NCBI GenBank assembly: GCA_017550655.1
Contig: JAFZOK010000024.1
Coordinates: 186,001 to 250,000 of the forward strand
DNA length: 64,000 nucleotides
Direction of reading: 5' to 3'
Source: Bacteroidales bacterium
GTDB lineage: Bacteria; Bacteroidota; Bacteroidia; Bacteroidales; UBA932
Shown: one piece after another, positions 42,317-50,305 of the stretch
Position numbering within the stretch: position 1 is the first letter of the stretch
Layout: every line of letters starts with the position of its first letter
The notes under the pieces: generated by a model
Database searches by the model: none
Told to the model about the DNA's origin: nothing
Seen by the model: only the letters and a program-made list of their open reading frames with translations
Made by a program: the position numbers and the translations under genes

Positions 42317-43516
42317 ATGTGTGGACGGATAGCCATAACCGGTGCCGGTATAGTTTCCGCCTTGGGAACAGGTCTTGACGCGACCTTGCACTCCCTTATG
42401 GACGGTATCTGTCCTCTATCTTCTCCCAAACATCTTGAAACCATACATTCCAACCTTCCTTGCGGGGAGGTTGATTTGTCTGATGTCCAGCTGTATGACC
42501 TCTGCCACGAGGACAGGGGGCGGGTTCTTTCCCGTTCTTCCCTTCTTGGGATAGTGGCCGCAAGGCAGGCCCAGGAGGATGCCGGCTTGGCTTCCGCAGA
42601 CAGGGTAGCCTTCATCAACGGCACTACGGTGGGTGGAATGGACATCACCGAGAGGTATTACAGGCAGTATTTCCAGAGTTTTGATTATGACTCGCTTATA
42701 CAGCTTCACCTGGACGGCGTTTCAACGGATGCCATTGCAGACAGTCTGGAGTGCGGCGTGGTTTTCACAGACGTGATATCCACGGCATGCAGTGCGGCTG
42801 CCAATGCAATCGCCATGGGCGCAGAACTGATAGAAAGCGGCCGGTTCGACGTCGTAATAGCAGGCGGAACGGAATGCCTTTCAAAATACCATTTGAACGG
42901 ATTCAATTCCCTTATGATTCTGGACCAGGAGCCTTGCAGGCCGTTTGACGCGAACCGCAAGGGACTTAACCTGGGAGAAGGCGCGGCATACATAGTTCTG
43001 GAAAGCAAGGGCCACGCCCAGGAAAGGGGAGCAAGGATCCGGGCTTACCTTTCCGGTTGGGGAAATACCTGTGACGCCTATCACCAGACAGCATCTTCTC
43101 CAGACGGGGCCGGAGCTCTGGAAGCAATGCGCAAGGCTCTTGAGGTTGCGCGTCTGCAGCCATCTGACATAGATTACGTAAACGCTCACGGCACAGGAAC
43201 GGAAAACAACGATCTGTCTGAGGGCAAGGCGCTTATGAGTCTTTTCGGAGACAGGATGCCTTATGTGGGCTCAACGAAATGCTTTACCGGCCATGCCACA
43301 AGCGCGGCTGCTGGACTGGAGGCAGTGATAAGCATCCTTTGCCTGGAACACGGGTTTATTCCTGCCAACCTGAGGTTCAAGACAAAAGATCCGGGGCTGG
43401 ATTTTGTTCCGGTCGCCGAGAACATTGAAGACATTAAACTGAATCACGTGCTCTCCAATTCATTCGGGTTTGGAGGCAACGATTCTTCACTGATATTCTC
43501 ACGTGCAGAGCTATGA
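42317..43516 (+). CDS. Beta-ketoacyl-ACP synthase II-like ketosynthase
   Basis: A 399-residue thiolase-fold enzyme with the condensing triad: Cys158 (STACSAAANAI), His291 (NAHGTGTENND) and His326 (GHATSAAAG). ATG 42317 is preferred over a GTG one codon earlier. It would elongate the polyene chain two carbons at a time from malonyl-ACP, as ApeO/ApeR-type ketosynthases do. It overlaps the next gene by 4 bases (ATGA), so ketosynthase and chain-length-factor-like partner are produced in step. Confidence 0.92.
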   Translation: MCGRIAITGAGIVSALGTGLDATLHSLMDGICPLSSPKHLETIHSNLPCGEVDLSDVQLYDLCHEDRGRVLSRSSLLGIVAARQAQEDAGLASADRVAFINGTTVGGMDITERYYRQYFQSFDYDSLIQLHLDGVSTDAIADSLECGVVFTDVISTACSAAANAIAMGAELIESGRFDVVIAGGTECLSKYHLNGFNSLMILDQEPCRPFDANRKGLNLGEGAAYIVLESKGHAQERGARIRAYLSGWGNTCDAYHQTASSPDGAGALEAMRKALEVARLQPSDIDYVNAHGTGTENNDLSEGKALMSLFGDRMPYVGSTKCFTGHATSAAAGLEAVISILCLEHGFIPANLRFKTKDPGLDFVPVAENIEDIKLNHVLSNSFGFGGNDSSLIFSRAEL

Positions 43517-44472
43517 AAAGAAGTCCGGTTTACATAAATGCATCTTCCCATATCTCTGCGCAGGAGCCTTTCTGCACGCTTGAGAGTTTCTCTCCGATTT
43601 CCCCGGATGGGGCGAAAGTCCTTTGTAAGGATCCGGATTTCAAGCCGTTCATTCCGCCGATGGTGTCCAGGAGGATGAATTCCATCGTAAAGCGCAGCAT
43701 AGCGGTTTCCAAATACGTGCTGGACAAGGCGGGAATCCAGTGTCCGGATGCGATTATTTCCGGAACCGGTATCGGATGCGTAGGGGATACGGAAGTGTTC
43801 CTGAACCAGATGCTGGACAATGGGGAGAATATGCTGAACCCTTCAAAGTTCATTTGCTCCACACCTAATACAATAGGTTCCCAGATAGCCATTTATCTTG
43901 GTTGCCACGGTTTTAACTCGACTCACGTGAACGACCGGTTTGCGTTTGAGGGAGCTCTTCTGGACGGCGTGATGCTTATTCAGAAAGGAAGTGCGGACAA
44001 TGTTCTTGTTTGCGCTGCGGACCAGCTTACAGACAGCCTTTACGGCCTGATGGACAGGGAGGCATACTGGAAAGGAATTCCGGTTTCGGAAGGCACGGTA
44101 GGCTTTGTCCTTTCCAACTGCCCTGAAGGTGCTTCAGCCGCAGTGGAGGATGTGGTGCTTACACGCAGCAACCCGTCCTGGGAACTGGATCGTATGCTCC
44201 GGGACAACTCCCTGGAATGGAAAGACATAGATGCAGTGGTAACATCTCTCTTGCCAGGAGAGGCGCCGGACAGTTTTGCTTTTGTTCCGGAAGGGGTTCC
44301 TATGCTTACCTACAAGCAGTATTGCGGGCAGTATTTTACAGCATCTGCCTTCGGTCTGCTTTATTGCGGAGAGCTTCTGCACAGGGGCGGAAAGAATGGG
44401 AGGATTCTCCTTGCAGCTTGCAGCAGAGGCACATATTCATTTATCTTGACAAGCAGCTTATGTACAAACTGA
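43513..44472 (+). CDS. Ketosynthase-like chain-length-factor protein (no catalytic Cys)
   Basis: A 319-residue protein with a KAS fold but much shorter than a ketosynthase. DAIISGTGIGCVGDTEVFLNQ, NPSKFICSTPNTIGSQIAI and DNVLVCAADQL fit the family. Where the ketosynthase has TACS, this protein reads FNSTHVNDRF, without the nucleophilic Cys. The family expectation is a chain-length factor that pairs with the ketosynthase, as ApeC does in aryl polyene synthesis. The last 13 bases overlap the SMR gene. Confidence 0.8.
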   Translation: MKRSPVYINASSHISAQEPFCTLESFSPISPDGAKVLCKDPDFKPFIPPMVSRRMNSIVKRSIAVSKYVLDKAGIQCPDAIISGTGIGCVGDTEVFLNQMLDNGENMLNPSKFICSTPNTIGSQIAIYLGCHGFNSTHVNDRFAFEGALLDGVMLIQKGSADNVLVCAADQLTDSLYGLMDREAYWKGIPVSEGTVGFVLSNCPEGASAAVEDVVLTRSNPSWELDRMLRDNSLEWKDIDAVVTSLLPGEAPDSFAFVPEGVPMLTYKQYCGQYFTASAFGLLYCGELLHRGGKNGRILLAACSRGTYSFILTSSLCTN

Positions 44473-44816
44473 TTCTTTTTTCCGTAATACAGAGCGCGCT
44501 TCTGGTTGCGGGCCAGATGTTCCTAAAGTTCACGATGAACAGGATAGACAAGCTTGCATTTACCTGGAAGTGCATCAAGCAGCTTTTCACGGACTATAAT
44601 TTCCTGCTTTGCGGCCTGTGTATGGGAGGAGCGTCAGTGCTGTGGTTCTACATACTGAAGAACTATCCGTTCAGCGCCGCATATCCTATGATCAGCTTCA
44701 GTTACGTGCTTGGTCTGGTAGTTGCAGGAGTTGTATTCCACGAGCACATTCCTTTTGTAAGATATGTGGGTGTGGCTCTGATAATTATAGGTGCAATACT
44801 GATTGTTCAGAAATGA
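44460..44816 (+). CDS. Small multidrug resistance (EmrE)-like membrane protein
   Basis: A 118-residue protein with four hydrophobic helices: LILFSVIQSALLVAGQMFL, FLLCGLCMGGASVLWFYIL, PMISFSYVLGLVVAGVVF and YVGVALIIIGAILIV. This resembles SMR or undecaprenyl-phosphate-sugar flippase-like (ArnE/F) subunits. The start ATG 44460 sits in the end of the chain-length-factor gene; the longer upstream frame has no membrane leader. In this locus it could flip a lipid-linked sugar or polyene intermediate; no direct proof. It overlaps the LolA-like gene by 4 bases. Confidence 0.78.
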   Translation: MYKLILFSVIQSALLVAGQMFLKFTMNRIDKLAFTWKCIKQLFTDYNFLLCGLCMGGASVLWFYILKNYPFSAAYPMISFSYVLGLVVAGVVFHEHIPFVRYVGVALIIIGAILIVQK

Positions 44817-45412
44817 CAGGAAAGAGAATATTCATACTGGCCTTGCTGACTCTTGCCTTTGGATGGGCTCACGCCCAGACTCCGGGTGAGAAGGAGGCTT
44901 TTGCCCGCATAGTTTCCTCAACAACCGGAATGAAGACAATGACAGCGGATTTTGTTGAGACAAAGCATCTTCAGATGCTGGAGGAAGACGCCGTGCAGAG
45001 CGGGAAACTGTGGTACAAGGCCCCGTCTTCCATGAGATGGGAGTACGCCAGGGATTTCTACGGAGTGCTTTCCACAAGGGGCGCATATATGGTTCGCGGA
45101 GGAAAAAGGGATGGAGCCCTGACAAGGGGATTCTCCCAGACCGGGAAAATGGTAACCGGGCTTATCAGCAATCTCAGCGATAACCTCAAGGACTACAAGG
45201 TTTCCTATGTCAAAGACGGTAAGGACCTGAAAATAACCGCAGTGCCTACAAGTCCACGAATGAAGGGAATGGTGGATTCCGTGGTCATGAAGTTCGACAT
45301 CGCGACCTCCCTTATAAAGTCCTTCGAGATCCGCAACAACGCCGGATACACCCTGATCACATTCTCCAACGTGAAGAAGGATTCTGAAATCGATCCTCAA
45401 CTTTTCAATTAG
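44813..45412 (+). CDS. LolA-like outer-membrane lipoprotein carrier homologue (locus B copy)
   Basis: A 199-residue exported protein starting at ATG 44813 behind the SMR gene (ATGA overlap). Its signal peptide is TGKRIFILALLTLAFGWAHAQ. The mature part has TADFVETKHLQML, KLWYKAPSSMRWEYARDFYG, and KDSEIDPQLFN at the end, the same pattern as the locus A copy (5660-6292). The two are clearly divergent paralogues. A role in moving the polyene or resorcinol lipid from the inner membrane is inferred from LolA biology and gene context. Confidence 0.85.
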   Translation: MTGKRIFILALLTLAFGWAHAQTPGEKEAFARIVSSTTGMKTMTADFVETKHLQMLEEDAVQSGKLWYKAPSSMRWEYARDFYGVLSTRGAYMVRGGKRDGALTRGFSQTGKMVTGLISNLSDNLKDYKVSYVKDGKDLKITAVPTSPRMKGMVDSVVMKFDIATSLIKSFEIRNNAGYTLITFSNVKKDSEIDPQLFN

Positions 45413-45416
45413 CGAT

Positions 45417-46154
45417 ATGAGAGATCTGCCCTTGTGTTTCATAGTGCCGTTCTATAATAACGGGAAAACTGTAGGGGCAGTCATAACCGGCCTGAAGGAA
45501 GCCGGTTACAGTGTCATAGCCGTGAACGACGGCTCCACTGATTCCAGCCTGGAGAAAGCCAGGGAGGCAAATCCTGATTTTGTGGTTTCATATACCAGAA
45601 ACCGTGGCAAGGGATATGCCTTAAGGCAGGGCTTCAAGGCGGCCTGGGAGGAAGGATTCCGCTATGCTATGGTCTTTGACGCGGACGGGCAGCACACCCT
45701 TACCGGAGCTAAGGCTATGATTGAAGCGGCTCTTGAGCTTCCTGAAAAAGAACGGGAAAGAACCATAATCGTAGGCAGCCGCAACCGAAGGGGAGCGGAC
45801 GGAGGGGGAAAGTTTGCCAACAACTTTTCCAACTTCTGGCTGACGGTCCAGACCGGAAAAAAGATGGGCGACACCCAGAGCGGAATGAGGCTCTATCCTC
45901 TGGAGAAAATCTGTAAGGTTAATTTTCTCGGTAATCGCTACGAGTTTGAGACCGAGATTCTTGTGAGGATGGCTTGGAGAGGTTTCTCCCTTATGGAAGT
46001 TCCGGTGGACGTGATTTATCCGGAGGACCGCGTGACACATTTCCGAAAGGGAGCGGACTTTACCAGGATTTCTCTTATGAACACATTTCTTACGGGGGCG
46101 GCTGTCTTTTACGGCTACCCTCGTATGCTTATAGAAAAACTCAGGAGGAGGTGA
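45417..46154 (+). CDS. GT2-family glycosyltransferase (dolichyl-phosphate mannose synthase-like)
   Basis: A 245-residue GT-A enzyme. FIVPFYNNGKTVGAVI, AVNDGSTDSSLEKA, RNRGKGYALRQGF, and MVFDADGQHT (DxD) are family motifs. The end is a hydrophobic segment (FLTGAAVFYGYPRML), perhaps membrane-associated. In aryl-polyene loci a GT2 domain occurs as part of ApeJ; here it is a separate protein beside the MMPL-PlsC gene. It would add a sugar to the lipid or a lipid carrier. The donor could be the sugar charged by the MurU-like enzyme, but this is speculative. Confidence 0.85.
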   Translation: MRDLPLCFIVPFYNNGKTVGAVITGLKEAGYSVIAVNDGSTDSSLEKAREANPDFVVSYTRNRGKGYALRQGFKAAWEEGFRYAMVFDADGQHTLTGAKAMIEAALELPEKERERTIIVGSRNRRGADGGGKFANNFSNFWLTVQTGKKMGDTQSGMRLYPLEKICKVNFLGNRYEFETEILVRMAWRGFSLMEVPVDVIYPEDRVTHFRKGADFTRISLMNTFLTGAAVFYGYPRMLIEKLRRR

Positions 46155-46155
46155 T

Positions 46156-49100
46156 ATGGAAAAATTCTTCCTGAGGATATACGATTTCTTTGCACGCGGA
46201 AGGAGATGGCTGGCATTTGCGATTCCGCTTGTACTTCTTGCCGGGTTCTGGCTTTGCATCCGGAAAATCACTCTTAACGAGGACATTGCGGCCTTCCTGC
46301 CGTATGGAAGCGGAGAGAGCAGCCGCCAGAGCCAGTTCGTTTACCAGAACCTCAGGAAGCAGGACAAGGTGATGGGCCTTCTTCGCCTTAAGGAAAACAA
46401 GGAAGATATCTACGAGACCATAGACCTTCTTGCCCAGGCGGCGGACGAGTTCGCTTTCAGGGTGGAAGATGCCAGGATTGAGGGCATAAAAGATCCAATG
46501 CTGAGGGTGGATGCCTCCTCGATGCTTGGCGTGGCATCCTTCATCGCGGAGAATATGCCTTATTTCCTGGATTCTGCGGATTACTCTGCGATGGATTCAA
46601 TAGTGCTGAAAGGAGATTTCCTTCAGGCTCTGGAAGAGGACAAGGCATCTCTGGTTTCTTCCTCAGGAATCACACAGGGCATTACCGCTGCAGATCCTTT
46701 CCATTTTTCTTCCGGCTTGCTGAAAAAGCTATCGGACCTTGGAGCAGGCAGCGGATACCGGGTAATTGGAGATTATCTTTACACTCCTGATTCCTCTGCG
46801 ATAATGGTAAGTTTCTCCTCTGAATTCGGGGGCAGCGAGACCAGCCACAACAAGCAGATGCTCAGCCGGATATATGAGGCGAGAGATTCAGTTCAGGCTC
46901 TGTTCCCTGATGTGGAGATGACATTTACCGGCTCTCCTGTGATTGCCGTAATGAATGCGGACAGGATGAAGAGGGATTCCGTCTGGTGCGCAGGTATTGC
47001 CATCGGACTTATAGTTCTTCTTCTGGCTTGGTATTTCAGGAGGCTGAGGCCTATTGTCTTGATCTGCATACCGGTAATCTTCGGCATTGCTGCCGGACTT
47101 GCGTTTATGGGGGCATTCAAGAGTGAGGTTTCCAGCGTTGCACTTGCGGCCTGCTGCGTGATTTTCGGAATCGCGGTGGATTATTCGCTGCTTTATTCAA
47201 CCAGGCTGGGCTTTACCAGGAATGCCAGGACGGCTCTCGGGGACATTGCAAGCCCTATGGTCATCGGCAACATAACCACTGTAGGAGCATTCCTTTCCCT
47301 GCTGGTTATGAGCGCTTCCGGAATGAGGGACTTCGGGCTTTTCGCAGCCGTGGCTCTTGTGGGAGCCATACTCTTTGTGGTGCTTTTCCTGCCGCATTGG
47401 GTGGGGGAGAAGGACTACAGGCCGAGAGACGGCGGCTGGATGGGCAAATGGGCGAGCCTGCGCCCGGAGGAAAGCCGCTGGGTTTTCTGGATTCTTCTGG
47501 CCGTTACCGTGGTGCTGTTCTTCTTCAGCCGCAAGGTTACTTTCAGCGGAGATTTCACCAAGATCAACTATATGGCTCCCGCCCAGAGCCAGCTTCTGGA
47601 GGACTTGTCTTCCTACGGTGCCGCCAAGGATGCGGTTGCGGTTTATTCCGTTTCCGAAGGGCAGACTCTTGACAAGGCTCTGGAGGCTTCGGAAAAGGGA
47701 CGGGCGTTCAACGAGTCTTCGATGGAGAATGGCAATATTCTGAAGGTAAGTGGAATAGGACCGTTCCTGCCGTCTTCCGCAGCCCAGGCGGAAAGGCTTG
47801 GAATGTGGAAGGAATTCTCCGAAAGACACTCCGCAACGCTCCTCAAGGCACTGGATGAAAACGCCCCTAAGGCAGGCTTCAGCAAGGATGCCTTCAATGC
47901 TTTCAGAGAACTGCTTTCCTCTGACCTTACGGTGCAGGATGAGGAGTTTTTCTCTCTTGTTGCGTCCCTGCTTTCTCCTTTCATCCTCAAGGACAGTTCT
48001 TCCACAATTGTAATGGACATTCTCTATGCTCCTAAGGAAAAGGTGGCCGGGCTTTATTCCTCATACGGAGATTACAGGGATAAGGCGGAAGGATCCTTCC
48101 TGTTTGATTCCTATTCCATGACGGACAAGATGATAGACATCCTGCAGGGAGATTTCAACAAGGTGCTGGCTATCTGCTCCATCCTGGTGTTTGTGTTCCT
48201 CTGGATTGCATTCCGCCGCCTGGAACTTGCCTTGGCCGCCTTCCTTCCTATGGTAATCAGTTGGATCTGGATTACGGGCATAATGGGAATATTCGGCGTA
48301 AGTTTCAACATAGTCAACATCATACTGGCAACATTCATATTCGGACTCGGAGACGATTACACCATCTTTATGGTGGAAGGCCTGCAGTACGAGCATACAT
48401 TCAAGAAACCGCTGCTGTCATCATACAAGACAGGAGTAACCCTGAGTGCCCTTACGATGTTCATCGGTGTGGGCTCTCTGGTGTTTGCCGTGCATCCTGC
48501 CCTGCATTCGCTTGGCAGCGTGGCCGTTATCGGAATGGTTTGCGTTGTGGCCCTGGCCTTCATCCTGCCTCCGGTACTGTTCCGTTTCCTGGTCTGCAAG
48601 TCTTTGAAGAAAGACCGTCAGGACAGAATCTTCCCGGTAAGGATAGCCGATATTATCGTTACGCTTTACTCTGTCGCGGTATTTGTAGCTGTATTACTTT
48701 TACTGAAACTGGAGCTGCTTTTCAGGCCAAGGATTTCATCCAGGAAACTGAGAAAAAAGATTAGCCGGCTGATGAGGGTTTTTGCCGTGGGAATGCCTAG
48801 GGTGGACTTCCGTTTCCTGTTCAAGGGAGAAGGCCCCCAGATAGATGCCAAGAACGAGAATGTGTTCGGTTTTTCCAGATTGCTGATTGAAGAAGAACCG
48901 CCGTCGGTGATAATCTGCAACCATCAGTCACATTTAGATCTTCTTTACCTTTTGAGCCTTTCGGAGAAGATTGTTGTGGTTACAAACAAGTGGGTCAATA
49001 AATCCCCTGTTTACGGAAATATCGTAAGAAAGGCCGGAAATATCTGCATAGAAGACGGATGGGAGGCTAATCTCGACCAGTTGAAGAAACTGAAGGAGGA

Positions 49101-49482
49101 AGGCTGCCACATACTGGTGTTCCCGGAGGGGACAAGGAGTGAAGACTGCAGCATCCTGAAATTCCGCAGCGGGGCGTTTGCGCTGGCTGCCGAACTCAAG
49201 ATGGACATTCTTCCGCTCGTGCTTTACGGCCCGGGAGAAGTCCTGCCAAAAGGTGAGCATATCCTCAGAAGAGGCAAGGTGGCCGTAGAATTGTTGAACA
49301 GGATTCCTTATACAGACCTAGGTCGGTGGGGGGCAAGGCCACTGAAGCAGGCCCAGGCGTTCAGAAGATTTTATCAGGAGGCGTATTCATCTCTGTCGGA
49401 GAAGATTAACGCTGAGAAAGATTATAAGAAGTATCGCGATTATGATAAAAACTTATATAGGTCGGACGGTGATATGGTTTAG
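46156..49482 (+). CDS. MMPL/RND exporter fused to a PlsC acyltransferase domain (locus B copy)
   Basis: A 1108-residue inner-membrane protein. Residues about 1-820 are an MMPL/RND exporter with helix bundles near 280-410 and 670-810, including IFGLGDDYTIF. The opening FFLRIYDFFARGRR matches the locus A exporter (FFLHIYDFLSKRKG), so they are paralogues. From about 900 to 1080 there is a PlsC domain: NHQSHLD (His923, Asp928) and FPEGTRSED near 989, plus LVLYGPGEVLPKG. The domain would transfer an acyl chain to a glycerol-phosphate-like acceptor, coupled to export. The overlap of 41 bases with the esterase downstream is long. Confidence 0.88.
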   Translation: MEKFFLRIYDFFARGRRWLAFAIPLVLLAGFWLCIRKITLNEDIAAFLPYGSGESSRQSQFVYQNLRKQDKVMGLLRLKENKEDIYETIDLLAQAADEFAFRVEDARIEGIKDPMLRVDASSMLGVASFIAENMPYFLDSADYSAMDSIVLKGDFLQALEEDKASLVSSSGITQGITAADPFHFSSGLLKKLSDLGAGSGYRVIGDYLYTPDSSAIMVSFSSEFGGSETSHNKQMLSRIYEARDSVQALFPDVEMTFTGSPVIAVMNADRMKRDSVWCAGIAIGLIVLLLAWYFRRLRPIVLICIPVIFGIAAGLAFMGAFKSEVSSVALAACCVIFGIAVDYSLLYSTRLGFTRNARTALGDIASPMVIGNITTVGAFLSLLVMSASGMRDFGLFAAVALVGAILFVVLFLPHWVGEKDYRPRDGGWMGKWASLRPEESRWVFWILLAVTVVLFFFSRKVTFSGDFTKINYMAPAQSQLLEDLSSYGAAKDAVAVYSVSEGQTLDKALEASEKGRAFNESSMENGNILKVSGIGPFLPSSAAQAERLGMWKEFSERHSATLLKALDENAPKAGFSKDAFNAFRELLSSDLTVQDEEFFSLVASLLSPFILKDSSSTIVMDILYAPKEKVAGLYSSYGDYRDKAEGSFLFDSYSMTDKMIDILQGDFNKVLAICSILVFVFLWIAFRRLELALAAFLPMVISWIWITGIMGIFGVSFNIVNIILATFIFGLGDDYTIFMVEGLQYEHTFKKPLLSSYKTGVTLSALTMFIGVGSLVFAVHPALHSLGSVAVIGMVCVVALAFILPPVLFRFLVCKSLKKDRQDRIFPVRIADIIVTLYSVAVFVAVLLLLKLELLFRPRISSRKLRKKISRLMRVFAVGMPRVDFRFLFKGEGPQIDAKNENVFGFSRLLIEEEPPSVIICNHQSHLDLLYLLSLSEKIVVVTNKWVNKSPVYGNIVRKAGNICIEDGWEANLDQLKKLKEEGCHILVFPEGTRSEDCSILKFRSGAFALAAELKMDILPLVLYGPGEVLPKGEHILRRGKVAVELLNRIPYTDLGRWGARPLKQAQAFRRFYQEAYSSLSEKINAEKDYKKYRDYDKNLYRSDGDMV

Positions 49483-50305
49483 GGGGCTGCTAACAGCGGC
49501 TCTGCTGCTTTTGGCTGTTAACGCATTCTCCCAGGAACTGGCGGATGTCCATAAGCTCTGGAAGGATGCGGATGCAAACGTTGCCGGCCGCCACCGCAGC
49601 AAGGTTTTCGTTTATGTACCTGAAAAGGCTGGCGAAAACCGTCCGGCCGTGGTTATAATGCCGGGTGGAAGTTACACCTATCTGGGAATAAAGGGAGAAG
49701 GGCATAATGTTGCCAAGTGGTTTGCTTCCAAGGGATTTGTGGCAGTAGTACTGCGCTATAGGATGGGATTCTACGGAGCCAGGTATCCTCAGCAGCTGGA
49801 GGATTACCGTCTTGCGATGGATTACCTTAAGGACAATTGCCAAAGGTTTGGGATAGATACTGCAAGGATAGGGGCTGTGGGCTTTTCTGCCGGAGGACAT
49901 CTGGCAGGTTGCGCAGCTATGGAGGATAATCCTCATTTCAGGGCCAACTTTGTGGCGATGATTTATCCGGTAATCACTATGAGAGACCCTCTTGTCCACA
50001 AGCCTTCCCGCAAGCACCTTCTCAGGGGCAATAGTTCCCTGATTGCAAAACTGTCTTTGGAAGAGAATGTTACGGAAGAGTTTCCTCCTGTATTCTTGCT
50101 TCACTGCGAGGATGATCCGGTTGTGAATCCTGCCGCTTCCCACATATTTGCTTCCGAATTAGAGAAATTAGGCGTAAATTGCAAAGTGGAATTCCATTCC
50201 AAGGGTGGGCACGGCTTCGGTATAGCCCCCGTGAAAAAGTCCGGTGCCCTCCTCTGGCAGGAAAGGTTTGTGGAATGGCTAGAGAAAACCGTATTCAATC
50301 AATGA
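49442..50305 (+). CDS. Secreted alpha/beta-hydrolase esterase
   Basis: A 287-residue esterase-like protein with an N-terminal hydrophobic leader ending LAVNAFSQ. The catalytic Ser149 (GFSAGGH), Asp (HCEDDPVVNP) and His (SKGGHGFGI) are readable, and VVIMPGGSYTYLGIK matches the oxyanion region. It could cleave an ester of the pathway lipid or a carbohydrate. Its long overlap with the MMPL-PlsC gene means its start may be later than 49442; a GTG in the same frame is also possible. It overlaps the next gene by 4 bases. Confidence 0.82.
   Translation: MIKTYIGRTVIWFRGLLTAALLLLAVNAFSQELADVHKLWKDADANVAGRHRSKVFVYVPEKAGENRPAVVIMPGGSYTYLGIKGEGHNVAKWFASKGFVAVVLRYRMGFYGARYPQQLEDYRLAMDYLKDNCQRFGIDTARIGAVGFSAGGHLAGCAAMEDNPHFRANFVAMIYPVITMRDPLVHKPSRKHLLRGNSSLIAKLSLEENVTEEFPPVFLLHCEDDPVVNPAASHIFASELEKLGVNCKVEFHSKGGHGFGIAPVKKSGALLWQERFVEWLEKTVFNQ

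Noticed and set aside
40381..43516. Locus B as the general fatty-acid synthesis (fab) cluster
   Set aside because: The LpxL-like, CLF-like, SMR, LolA, GT2 and MMPL neighbours do not occur in fab operons and match aryl-polyene loci.
5660..45412. Assigning the LolA-like proteins as the housekeeping LolA
   Set aside because: Both sit inside lipid operons, beside MMPL exporters, and are divergent; the main lolA is expected elsewhere.
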